Below, piece after piece: positions 6,403-15,153 of a stretch of DNA of 58,292 nt (positions are counted from its first letter, which is position 1; each line of letters begins with the position of its first letter). Source of the stretch: Muribaculaceae bacterium Isolate-037 (Harlan) (GTDB taxonomy: Bacteria > Bacteroidota > Bacteroidia > Bacteroidales > Muribaculaceae); assembly GCA_003762615.1 (NCBI GenBank), contig RIAZ01000033.1, positions 1-58,292 on the forward strand. The letters run 5' to 3'. Under the pieces are notes generated by a model that searched no databases, was not told the DNA's origin, and worked only from the letters and a program-made list of their open reading frames with translations. The translations under genes and the position numbers were made by a program.

Positions 6403-7776
6403 ATGTTTCCGAAAGATACTTATGTGAAGCGTCGCGAGGCTCTCAAGAAGAGATTGGGTAGCGGTCTGCTTCTTTTTCTTGGTAATAATGAGTGTGGCGT
6501 GAATTATGCCGATAATACTTACGACTTCCGTCAGGATTCTACGTTTCTTTATTATTTCGGTCTGCCGTATGCCGGTCTGAATGCTGTCATTGATATCGAT
6601 AATGACCGTGAGATTATTTTCGGTGATGAGCTGACTATCGACGATATCGTGTGGATGGGCACCCAGCCTACCCTTCATGAGAAGGCTTCGATGGTGGGTA
6701 TCTCCGACACTCGTCCTGCCGCCGACCTTGCCAAGTATCTGCGCGGTGCGAAGATTCTCGACCAGAGGATACATTATCTGCCCCCCTATCGTCCGGAACA
6801 TAACGTGCAGCTGCTGCATCTTCTCGGATTGCTTCCGGGTGCGGAACAGCCCTCAATCCCGATGATACGTGCGGTGGTTGACCAGCGTAATCATAAGAGC
6901 GAGGAGGAGATTGCAGAGATAGAACGTGCGTGCGACGTGACTGCCGACATGCATATCACTGCTATCAAGATGCTTCGTCCCGGCATGAGGGAGTGTGAGG
7001 TGAGCGCAGCTATTGAGGAGGTTGCACAGGCTGCCGGAATGCGTCTGTCGTTCCCAACTATCGCCACTGTCAACGGTCAGACTCTCCACAATCATTACCA
7101 CGGCAATGTGGCGAAACCGGGTCAGATGCTGCTCGTGGATGCCGGTGCTGAGACTGAGATGGGTTATGCTGGCGATATGTCGTCAACTATCTGCGTTGAC
7201 AAGACTTTCACAACGCGTCAGAAATCCATATATGATATTCAGGTGGCATCGCATCTTGCCGCTGTCGATGCATTGAAACCGGGCGTGCCGTTCAAGGATG
7301 TCTACGAATTGTCGTGCCGCGTGGTATGCGAAGGTCTGAAGGGACTCGGTATAATGAAGGGAGATCCCGCAGAGGCTGTGGAGGCTGGTGCACACGCCAT
7401 GTTCTACCCCTGCGGACTCGGACACATGATGGGTCTTGACGTTCACGATATGGAGAACCTCGGTGAAGTATGGGTAGGCTACGACGGTCAGCCGAAGAGC
7501 ACTCAATTCGGCCGCAAGTCGCTGCGTCTGGCTCGTCCGCTTGAACCGGGATTCGTCCACACCATCGAACCGGGCATCTATTTCATACCGGAACTTATCG
7601 ATCTCTGGCGCGGTCAGCATAAGTTTGAGGATTTCATCAACTATGACGAGGTGGAGAAATGGAAAGACTTCACAGGCTTGCGCAATGAGGAGGATTACCT
7701 CATCACGGAGACCGGTGCTCGTCGTCTCGGCAAGAAGATACCGCTCACCACGGAGGAGGTGGAGGCTCTACGATGA
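6403..7776 (+). CDS. pepP: Xaa-Pro aminopeptidase (M24B)
   Basis: A 457-residue metalloaminopeptidase that removes N-terminal residues preceding proline; cytoplasmic. The start at 6403 (MFPKDTYVKRREAL) opens the creatinase-like N-terminal domain; the frame runs upstream only through repeat DNA. The pita-bread catalytic domain shows all five metal ligands: Asp246 (VDAGAE), Asp258 (GDMSST), His341 (GLGHMMGLDVHD), Glu389 (TIEPGIYF) and Glu436 (ITETG). The spacing between the last three is longer than in the E. coli enzyme, with an insertion around LWRGQHKFEDF, and the dinuclear site looks intact. The stop overlaps the gluQ start (ATGA), so the two genes are translationally coupled. Confidence 0.93.
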   Translation: MFPKDTYVKRREALKKRLGSGLLLFLGNNECGVNYADNTYDFRQDSTFLYYFGLPYAGLNAVIDIDNDREIIFGDELTIDDIVWMGTQPTLHEKASMVGISDTRPAADLAKYLRGAKILDQRIHYLPPYRPEHNVQLLHLLGLLPGAEQPSIPMIRAVVDQRNHKSEEEIAEIERACDVTADMHITAIKMLRPGMRECEVSAAIEEVAQAAGMRLSFPTIATVNGQTLHNHYHGNVAKPGQMLLVDAGAETEMGYAGDMSSTICVDKTFTTRQKSIYDIQVASHLAAVDALKPGVPFKDVYELSCRVVCEGLKGLGIMKGDPAEAVEAGAHAMFYPCGLGHMMGLDVHDMENLGEVWVGYDGQPKSTQFGRKSLRLARPLEPGFVHTIEPGIYFIPELIDLWRGQHKFEDFINYDEVEKWKDFTGLRNEEDYLITETGARRLGKKIPLTTEEVEALR

Positions 7777-8702
7777 CAGGCCGTTTCGCACCGTCGCCAA
7801 CCGGACGGATGCATCTCGGCAATATTTTTGCAGCCCTTGTCTCCTGGCTGTCGGTCAGGAGTCAGGGTGGGAAATGGATACTGCGGGTCGAGGATCTCGA
7901 CCCGCAGCGTTCGCGTATGGAGTATGCCCGTCAAATAGAAGATGACCTCGCATGGCTCGGACTGGAATGGGACGAGGGTGGTGTCGATTCGGTGGGCGAT
8001 CATGGTCCGTATTGCCAGAGTTTGCGCGGGGATATATATGAGGAGGTCTTGCGGCGGCTGGAATCGACAGGACTCACCTACCCCTGCTACTGCACACGTG
8101 CCGACATCATGGCTACGCAGGCTCCCCATGAGAGCGACGGACGTGTGGTGTATTCCGGGCGGTGCCGTCCGGAATCGTTAGGTGGAGTAATGCCTCCGGA
8201 TGGCAGTAAGACAGCACGTGCCACTCGTCTTTACGTGCCTGAGCGGGATATATGTTTCACCGACGTCGTATATGGGGAGCAGAGCGTGAACCTTGCGAGC
8301 CACTGTGGTGATTTCGTTCTGCGGCGTGCCGACGGGGCATGGGCTTATCAGTTGGCAGTAGTGGTGGATGATGCCATGATGGGGGTGACAGAGGTGGTAC
8401 GCGGAAGCGACTTGCTGCTGTCGTCGGCGCAACAGATATATCTCTATGAACTGTTGGGGAAGGAACCTCCACGATTCGCACACGTGCCACTGCTATGTAA
8501 TGCGGAGGGTAGAAGGCTGTCGAAACGTGATTCCTCGCTGAGCATGGATCAGCTTCGTGCTGTCTATTCTCCGGAGGAGATCATCGGCAGATTGGCTGCA
8601 TTAGGTGGTCTCATACCGGAATACACTCCCATAACCGCCTCATCGCTTGCAAAGCATTTCAGTTGGCACAATATAAGCAATCTTCCCACAATAACTTGTT
8701 AG
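7773..8702 (+). CDS. gluQ: Glutamyl-Q tRNA(Asp) synthetase
   Basis: A truncated glutamyl-tRNA synthetase paralogue that attaches glutamate to the queuosine base of tRNA(Asp) rather than to a tRNA end. At 309 residues it has the catalytic core without the anticodon-binding domain, as the family does. The HIGH-type signature is RFAPSPTGRMHLGN. The zinc-binding cluster is CYCTRADI with YSGRC, and the KMSKS-like loop is RLSKRDSS. It begins inside the last codons of pepP. Its last codons form the left arm of the terminator at 8679-8721. Confidence 0.92.
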   Translation: MTGRFAPSPTGRMHLGNIFAALVSWLSVRSQGGKWILRVEDLDPQRSRMEYARQIEDDLAWLGLEWDEGGVDSVGDHGPYCQSLRGDIYEEVLRRLESTGLTYPCYCTRADIMATQAPHESDGRVVYSGRCRPESLGGVMPPDGSKTARATRLYVPERDICFTDVVYGEQSVNLASHCGDFVLRRADGAWAYQLAVVVDDAMMGVTEVVRGSDLLLSSAQQIYLYELLGKEPPRFAHVPLLCNAEGRRLSKRDSSLSMDQLRAVYSPEEIIGRLAALGGLIPEYTPITASSLAKHFSWHNISNLPTITC

Positions 8703-8721
8703 CAGCTATTGTGGGAAGATT
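8679..8721. terminator. Terminator between gluQ and the convergent GH43 gene
   Basis: A perfect 15-bp inverted repeat (8679-8693 with 8707-8721) surrounds a 13-base loop containing the gluQ stop codon. It lies between converging genes and may act on both strands; the T-run on the plus side is weak. Confidence 0.7.
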
Positions 8722-8732
8722 AAATTTCAGAG

Positions 8733-8769
8733 GACTCTGACTACTCAGAGAACTCTGAATACTCAGAGA
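8733..8769. repeat. Tandem palindromic repeats after the GH43 gene
   Basis: Two copies of CTCTGA(C/A)TACTCAGAG, at 8735-8750 and 8754-8769, lie head to tail just beyond the stop of the leftward GH43 gene. Each is a near-perfect palindrome, so they may form hairpins at its mRNA 3' end. Confidence 0.6.
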
Positions 8770-8776
8770 ATTTTGA

Positions 8777-10240
8777 TTATTTGACACGTTTACCCCAGAC
8801 GGAACGACCGTTGGAATCGAGTCCGGTGAATAGGATGGTATCGGTCTCACGCTCCCAGTCATGACCGGCATGAATCACAAGATCCGTTATCCTCTCGCCA
8901 TTCACCACGAGCGAGAGCGTCTGACTTTTCTCATCAAACTTCCAATCATCGGCTCCGGATTTCAACGGCAGTATCACGGAATGATTACCCTCCCCTTCGC
9001 GGAGGTCGCCTTCACCCCATAGAATCTGTCCGGCTTCAAGGTTACGCTCCACGCGCGGCTCCATGACGCGCAACATCTCCCATTCTCCGCAGAGATCGGC
9101 GGCAGAGAAATCACGTTCCGTCACTCCGGCATATCTTTCGGGCGACACTACAGGCCAACCCTGGGGAGTCATATACAGACGGCGAAGATGAAGCACCATC
9201 ATACCTGAATCCTTCGCATAACGCCCCTGATGTGCCATGAAATATCTGCCGGCGCCATCATCAAACACTCCGCAATGGGCAGTGCCGAGCCATCCGGGAT
9301 GCCCCTCAAAGCTATAGGGTGCGGTAAGTATCGGGAAATTATTGGTGGTGTCGCTCACCTCCTTACCATGGAAATCAATAAATGGTCCCTCAGCCCTGTC
9401 AGCACGCGCCACGCGCACATTGTAAGTGGTCATCAACGGTTCATAGCTCTGGAAGAGATAGTATTTACCGTTTGATTCATGGCGTACAATCTCGGGAGCC
9501 TCAAGATTATCCTTACGCCAGTTGGCGCGACGTGCCACGAGATGCCCCTGGTCGCCGGGAGTGCGAGCAAGTCCGGTAGCCGGATCAAGTTCCACACAAT
9601 AGAGTCCGCCGAAATACGATCCATAGTGCATCCATTGGCGACCCGACTCATCAGTTACCACCGAGGGATCGATGGCATTCATCGCGGAAGAGGTTTCCGT
9701 CTTCACCACAGCCCCCTTCTGCTTCCATGGTCCGGCAGGAGATTTAGCCTCCGCCACGCCTATGTATGACGTATTCCTACCAAATGCCGACACGCAATAA
9801 TAGAGACGGAAATTTCCGTCGCCGCAATCCACTATATAAGGAGCCCACACGTTGGTTGCACCATGACCGCCTGATTTCTCCTTCACCCAGCTGACAGCGT
9901 CTGCCGGTATCTCCGGAAACACCCAGCCGATAAACTCCCAGTTGACAAGATCGCGCGAACGGCGCATCTGTATGAAACCGAGAGGCACGCCATGCGCCTC
10001 AGCCGCCTTACGGTCTTCGCGGAATATGGCATCGGTGGAATACATGTAGTAATAATCCCCTATCTTGCGGCATGAGGGGTCGTGCACGTTATATGTGCCC
10101 CATGATTTCCAATTCTCCATGCCGGATATAGCGGAATAGTCGTCATTCCAAGGATTTGGCACATGCTTCGGTGTAAATGTCTCGGAAAGAGCCGGGAGCG
10201 AGAACAGCATCGCCATACATAATGTAGGGAAGAGTTTCAT
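8777..10240 (-). CDS. Secreted GH43 glycoside hydrolase, probable endo-arabinanase
   Basis: A 487-residue exported enzyme of the five-bladed beta-propeller family GH43. An N-terminal signal peptide of about 19 residues has no lipobox, so it is probably periplasmic. The three acidic catalytic positions are visible: Asp54 in NVHDPSC (base), the Asp of NAIDPSVV (pKa modulator), and the Glu of EAPEIV (general acid). The C-terminal part from about residue 390 (CGEWEMLRVMEPRVERNLEAG to the end) is a beta-rich accessory domain typical of arabinan-active GH43s and also found in the paralogue at 27035. It is transcribed away from the hybrid regulator and is probably part of the same regulon. Arabinan is inferred from resemblance of the locus to the Bacteroides thetaiotaomicron arabinan locus; xylan-type substrates cannot be excluded. 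Confidence 0.87.
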   Translation of the reverse strand: MKLFPTLCMAMLFSLPALSETFTPKHVPNPWNDDYSAISGMENWKSWGTYNVHDPSCRKIGDYYYMYSTDAIFREDRKAAEAHGVPLGFIQMRRSRDLVNWEFIGWVFPEIPADAVSWVKEKSGGHGATNVWAPYIVDCGDGNFRLYYCVSAFGRNTSYIGVAEAKSPAGPWKQKGAVVKTETSSAMNAIDPSVVTDESGRQWMHYGSYFGGLYCVELDPATGLARTPGDQGHLVARRANWRKDNLEAPEIVRHESNGKYYLFQSYEPLMTTYNVRVARADRAEGPFIDFHGKEVSDTTNNFPILTAPYSFEGHPGWLGTAHCGVFDDGAGRYFMAHQGRYAKDSGMMVLHLRRLYMTPQGWPVVSPERYAGVTERDFSAADLCGEWEMLRVMEPRVERNLEAGQILWGEGDLREGEGNHSVILPLKSGADDWKFDEKSQTLSLVVNGERITDLVIHAGHDWERETDTILFTGLDSNGRSVWGKRVK

Positions 10241-10638
10241 GATTTTTATTCGGTTTTATTTATTATGAATGTTTTGGTTGATAATGAAATATGGAGAAAG
10301 TTCTCCTGCTGCAAAATTAGATAGATTACCGGAAGGGAAGGTGTAAATTTCGCGCTAAAAGGGGTAATCGGAAAGCGGGGAACGGAAATGACGGCAGAAG
10401 GTGGATTTTTGGATATAAATGGTGAAAAAATCAATTCAAGAGACATCTATTATGTTAATAATCCGATAAATGTCATAAATTTGCACAAATAAAAATTCAG
10501 CTCTTGTAAAGACTGCAAATATGTTATAAATTTGCACAACCAACCGGAAGATGACTATCCGGACAGAAAGAGCGTTCAACCTTTTAAATAACCTGAAAGA
10601 CTAAACAAGTCAAGAAAGACTAACCTTCTATCAACAGA
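10241..10638. promoter_or_regulatory. Divergent regulatory region between GH43 and the hybrid regulator
   Basis: This 398-base gap holds no gene. For the leftward GH43 gene, a -7-like TAATTTTG is read on the minus strand at 10319-10312 without a clear -33 box, which is common for activator-dependent promoters. For the rightward regulator, two near-identical 20-base blocks centred on TAAATTTGCACAA lie at 10471-10490 and 10522-10541. Confidence 0.55.
10504..10534 (+). promoter_or_regulatory. Probable promoter of the hybrid two-component regulator
   Basis: TTGT at 10504-10507, a 19-bp spacer, and TAAATTTG at 10527-10534 predict a start near 10541 and a leader of about 98 bases. A second copy of the -7 block (TAAATTTGCACAA from 10476) lies 51 bp upstream, giving a possible tandem promoter with a poorer -33 box. 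Confidence 0.6.
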
Positions 10639-13600
10639 ATGAAACTGAAAAGCCTAATCAAAATGAGATTCGGAAGGATGAATCTCCCAATCACGTTAGT
10701 GGCATTGGCTGCTTTGGCGGCAATACTCCCCGTAGAATCACAGGGAGCTGATTCCGCATTTGCCGAGAATCATTCGGTCAGTTTCATATCCATGAATTCC
10801 GGTCTGTCGCATAATCTCGTCGACGACCTGTTCCTGGATTCAGAAGGCTACGTATGGATCGCCACCTCCGCCTCTCTGGCACGCTATGACGGCTATGAGT
10901 TTGTCAACTTCACCCCCAACTCACCGGAACGCCGTATCAAAAGCACGTTTGTAAGGAAAGTGGCGGAAGACCGGTTCGGACGTCTGTGGGTGGCAAGCGA
11001 CGGCGGCATCGACGTCATTGACCTCAAGCAGATGAGCGTAATCGACATGGCATCAGATAATGCCGAATACGGTAAGATAGCATCTCTGCCATCCGGATAT
11101 GTGGCAGCCGACCATGCAGGCAACGTCTGGATAAGGAATGAGAAGATGATCGTATGTATCATCTTTGACGACAACGGCAACATAAAGGATATGCAATCCA
11201 TTCCGCATCTCTCCACCTCTATAATAACTACCGGAGCCTTGAAACCGCTATCCGGCACCGGCGACGGAGTATGGACAGCAATCGGGGGTGAAGTCTGCCA
11301 TCTCTCATTAGAGAACGGGAAGATCTCACGCCGCAACACATCAAAGGACCTGAAATTCCCCTCATCATCCTATATCTCTGATTTCGAAAAAACAGGCAAC
11401 TACATCTGGATCGCCACCGACTCCGGGCTCTACCGTTATGACCACTCTACGGGGAAGGTGCGCGTCTACAATGAGCTAACCGACGGCAACTGCTCGTTGT
11501 CGCGAAGTTTTATCACTGCCCTGGCTGTGACCTCCTCCGGAGATCTCGTCGCCGGCTCTCTAAACGGGCTCAACATCTACAATCCTGCTGAAGATGGATT
11601 CATTAAGGTCAAGGCATCCGAGTTGACCGGTGGGACCGGACTGAATAACGAAGGCTCCGGACTCAACAACAATTTCATCAACTGCCTGCTCACGGAGGGA
11701 GACAATCTCTGGGTAGGCACTGAGGGGTGCGGCATAAATCTGTTATCTCCACGACGCCTTATCTCTAAGACATTCCGCCACTCCACCTCCGATGCCAAGT
11801 CGATCTCTCCCAATCCTGTGAATGCGATATACGAGGATGAGAGTGGCATTATATGGATAGGCACAGTGGAGGGCGGACTTAACCGTGCATCAGGCGACTA
11901 CACGGAGGGATTCTCCCATTTCACCACTGCAAACGCGGGATTGCCACACAACACCGTCAGCACAATCACGTCTGACCGTGCCGGACATCTCTGGGTAGGC
12001 ACGTGGGGCGGTGGTCTCTGTATGTTCGACAGAAGCAATCCGTCAAAAGTACTGAGAATCATTAACACCGGACCTGACGGCAGACATCTTGACCACATAG
12101 GTGCAATCGCCTACGACCCATATAACAATCTCATCTGGATTGGTGCGAACTCCGGCATCTTCATCTACAATCCGGAGGATGAAAGCCTGAAAGTGCCGTT
12201 CAAGGATGCCGATAAAATGCCGGGAAGCGTCGCCGTAGCTATAGCTCCCGACGGGCGCCTGCTTATGGGAAGTCTCGAAGGATTGCTGATAGTGAATCTA
12301 AAAGAAGGATGCGGCAAAGGAAGTTTCAGCTACAAGCACTTCCAATATAAGTTTGATAATCCGGAATCCAATATCAAGGAGAAAGTGAATTGCATCACCC
12401 TTACTGAGGACGGCAACATCTGGGTAGGCACCAACGGCAATGGAATCTATCGGTATGAGAGCCATAACGGGGAGGATAAATTCATCAACTACAATACAAC
12501 CGACGGTTTGCCCAACGATGTGGTGCATGGACTCGCCGACGATAAGCAAGGTAATCTCTGGATTGCCACGTATCACGGGCTATCATGCATGACACCGGAA
12601 AACCACTTCATTAACTTCGGGATCAACAATGGTCTCGACACCGAGCAATTCTACTGGAACGCCTACCGACGTCTTGCCAACGGTGACATTCTCTTTGGCA
12701 GCGTTGACGGGCTGGTGGCAGTAAAGGGTCTGTCGCTATCAAAAATAAGCAAGATCTTCCCGGTGAGATTCACCTTCTTCACTGTTGACAATCACCGTCT
12801 GCATGGGTATACTGATGCAATGGAGCTTTCCGAGAACGACCGCTCGTTTGAGATAGGATTTTCCGCATTCGATTATGCCGGAGGAAAGAACGGAAGATAT
12901 TATTACCGTATGAAAGGGTATGATAATGATTGGAATACCCTTCATCCCGGACGTCACAGCGTGACCTACATGAACCTTGCGCCCGGAGAATACTCCCTGG
13001 AGGTGAAGTACGTGAGCGATGGGCAATCGATAGAGAGCGTACCGGTATCCCGCTTTGATATATGCGTGACGCCGAATTTCTACCGGAGATGGTGGTTCCT
13101 GCTCCTTGTGTCGGTGGCGATCGCCGGATGCGTGTGGGCAATATACCGCTGGAGGGTGAGCGACCTGACCCGCCAACGCAACCAACTGAAAACCGCCGTC
13201 AACGAAGGTGTGAAGGAGATAAGCGAACAGAAATCCCTCATCGAGACTCATGCAATGGAGCTTGCCACACAGAACAGGGAGCTTATCTTGCGCAACGAGC
13301 AGATAGTGAAGCAGAAGACCCAGCTGGCAGAAATGGCAGGGAAAGTGCAGAAGCTGACCGCCGACAGGATATCCTTCTTCACCAACATAACACATGAGTT
13401 CCGCACCCCTATCACCCTTATAATCGGACCGATAGAGAGGGCTTTGAAGCTGAGCACAAACCCGAAAGTGATTGAGCAATTGAATTTCGTGGAGAAGAAC
13501 TCACGCTACCTTCTGTCGCTCATCAACCAGCTGATGGATTTCCGGAAGATTGAATCCGGGAAAATGGAAGCTGTCACGAAGCGTGGCAATATCCGCGAAC

Positions 13601-14925
13601 TGATGGAAGACATCATCAAACCATTCGAGGCGTATGCCGAAGAGAGAGGTATACAGATGAAGACCATCTATCATCTTCCCCACCCTATCTTTGACTTCAA
13701 TGAGGACGCCATGCGGAAGGTGGTCACCAATCTTCTTGGCAATGCCATAAAGTTTACCCCCGACAACGGTTGCGTAAGAATCTACATCTCCACATTCCGT
13801 AGTCAGCAATGCAGCGGAGGGAAGGATATGTTCTACCTCTGCGTCAGCGACAACGGATGCGGCATAAAGGAGGAAGACATCAGCAAGGTGTTTGACCATT
13901 TCTACCAGGGGAGCAGCCAGATAAAATATCCGCTCATAGGCGCATCCGACAGCGGCATAGGTCTATATCTCTGCCGTCGGCTTGTGGAACTTTACGGAGG
14001 CACAATCACGGCACGCAATAATCACGGCGACGGATGCTCCTTCCGCGTGCTTATACCCATAGACAATGCCGAGGTAGAGTCTGCGGTGTCCACATCTGCC
14101 ATCGCCTTGAACAATGACAGCGCGGAATTTGCAGGAGATACCTCCGACGGTCGCCAGAAGACAGTGCTTGTCGTAGAGGATAACGACGACATGCGCGCAT
14201 TCATGCGCTCGGTGCTGTCTGACCATTATCTTGTGGAGGAGGCTGCCGATGGGGAGGAGGCCCTGCATCTGCTTCTCACTAAAGACGTGGATTTCATCAT
14301 CAGCGATCTCATGATGCCGGGGATGGATGGTCTGGAGCTTGCATCTAAGGTGAAGGAGAATTTCGCAATCTCCCATATCCCGTTTGTCATGCTGACCGCA
14401 AAGACCTCACAGGAATCACGCATGGAGGGCTACCGACGGGGCGTGGACGACTACATACTGAAACCCTTCGATGAGGATATGCTCCTCGCTCGAATAAGCA
14501 ATATACTTGCCAACAAGCAACGTTACCAACGTCGCTTCATGTCAGACATGGAGGTGGAGCATCTTGAGATAAACGAGGAGAGCCGTGATAAGAAATTCGT
14601 CGACAAAGTGATGGAGGTATTGAGAAACAACTACTCCAACTCCTATTACGACGTAGGCGAATTTGCCGAAGCCCTGGGCGTCAGCCGTAGCCTTCTCAAC
14701 AAGAAACTACAGAGCCTGATGGGACAGAGTGCGAACCAGCTGATCCGCACATACCGTCTGAAACTTGCCCACGAACTCATTCTCCAGAACCGCGTCACCC
14801 GCAACATGAACGTCTCGGAGATAGCATTCCAGGTAGGATTTAACGACTCCAAATACTTCACACGATGCTTCACGAAGCAATTCGGGGTCAATCCAAGCAC
14901 CCTGTTGAGAGAGAATGACAAATGA
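10639..14925 (+). CDS. Hybrid two-component system sensor/regulator (HTCS) of the PUL
   Basis: A single 1428-residue protein combining sensor kinase and response regulator. In order: signal sequence (to about 35); about 14 beta-propeller repeats with the recurring W(V/I)(G/A)T(N/E/W) motif; a Y_Y_Y immunoglobulin-like domain; a membrane helix at about 818-840; a coiled coil; a HisKA domain with phospho-acceptor His919 in THEFRTP; an ATPase domain (NLLGNAIKFTP, DNGCGI, GIGLYL); a receiver with Asp1223 in ISDLMMPGMDG; and a C-terminal AraC helix-turn-helix (VSEIAFQVGFNDSKYFTRCF). Family members bind an oligosaccharide breakdown product in the periplasm and activate their PUL. All phosphotransfer residues I can check are present. 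It sits between the divergent GH43 and the susCD operon it presumably controls. Confidence 0.95.
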   Translation: MKLKSLIKMRFGRMNLPITLVALAALAAILPVESQGADSAFAENHSVSFISMNSGLSHNLVDDLFLDSEGYVWIATSASLARYDGYEFVNFTPNSPERRIKSTFVRKVAEDRFGRLWVASDGGIDVIDLKQMSVIDMASDNAEYGKIASLPSGYVAADHAGNVWIRNEKMIVCIIFDDNGNIKDMQSIPHLSTSIITTGALKPLSGTGDGVWTAIGGEVCHLSLENGKISRRNTSKDLKFPSSSYISDFEKTGNYIWIATDSGLYRYDHSTGKVRVYNELTDGNCSLSRSFITALAVTSSGDLVAGSLNGLNIYNPAEDGFIKVKASELTGGTGLNNEGSGLNNNFINCLLTEGDNLWVGTEGCGINLLSPRRLISKTFRHSTSDAKSISPNPVNAIYEDESGIIWIGTVEGGLNRASGDYTEGFSHFTTANAGLPHNTVSTITSDRAGHLWVGTWGGGLCMFDRSNPSKVLRIINTGPDGRHLDHIGAIAYDPYNNLIWIGANSGIFIYNPEDESLKVPFKDADKMPGSVAVAIAPDGRLLMGSLEGLLIVNLKEGCGKGSFSYKHFQYKFDNPESNIKEKVNCITLTEDGNIWVGTNGNGIYRYESHNGEDKFINYNTTDGLPNDVVHGLADDKQGNLWIATYHGLSCMTPENHFINFGINNGLDTEQFYWNAYRRLANGDILFGSVDGLVAVKGLSLSKISKIFPVRFTFFTVDNHRLHGYTDAMELSENDRSFEIGFSAFDYAGGKNGRYYYRMKGYDNDWNTLHPGRHSVTYMNLAPGEYSLEVKYVSDGQSIESVPVSRFDICVTPNFYRRWWFLLLVSVAIAGCVWAIYRWRVSDLTRQRNQLKTAVNEGVKEISEQKSLIETHAMELATQNRELILRNEQIVKQKTQLAEMAGKVQKLTADRISFFTNITHEFRTPITLIIGPIERALKLSTNPKVIEQLNFVEKNSRYLLSLINQLMDFRKIESGKMEAVTKRGNIRELMEDIIKPFEAYAEERGIQMKTIYHLPHPIFDFNEDAMRKVVTNLLGNAIKFTPDNGCVRIYISTFRSQQCSGGKDMFYLCVSDNGCGIKEEDISKVFDHFYQGSSQIKYPLIGASDSGIGLYLCRRLVELYGGTITARNNHGDGCSFRVLIPIDNAEVESAVSTSAIALNNDSAEFAGDTSDGRQKTVLVVEDNDDMRAFMRSVLSDHYLVEEAADGEEALHLLLTKDVDFIISDLMMPGMDGLELASKVKENFAISHIPFVMLTAKTSQESRMEGYRRGVDDYILKPFDEDMLLARISNILANKQRYQRRFMSDMEVEHLEINEESRDKKFVDKVMEVLRNNYSNSYYDVGEFAEALGVSRSLLNKKLQSLMGQSANQLIRTYRLKLAHELILQNRVTRNMNVSEIAFQVGFNDSKYFTRCFTKQFGVNPSTLLRENDK

Positions 14926-15005
14926 GTCCATCCAACCCTCATTATGACTGAAAGACAACAATAAAAGAAACATCTAAAAACATAAAAATTGTATATGAAT
15001 CGGAT

Positions 15006-15063
15006 TATCCACCACCTTTGTCAGATTGTCCACCTAATACGCACGCGAAAAGTCCTAATTTTG
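15006..15063 (+). promoter_or_regulatory. Candidate HTCS operator and -7 box of the PUL operon
   Basis: Direct repeats TATCCACC (15006-15013) and TGTCCACC (15027-15034) are 21 bp apart, two helical turns, as AraC-type activators prefer. A -7 box TAATTTTG follows at 15056-15063 with no recognisable -33 box, consistent with activator dependence. The predicted start is near 15070, giving a leader of about 85 bases. Confidence 0.5.
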
Positions 15064-15153
15064 CGACCGATAATGCCGGGAATCTACCCGAAAGTATACA
15101 AAACCTATTCAAACAGAGAAATAATTAACCTATTATAACAACCTAATATCATC

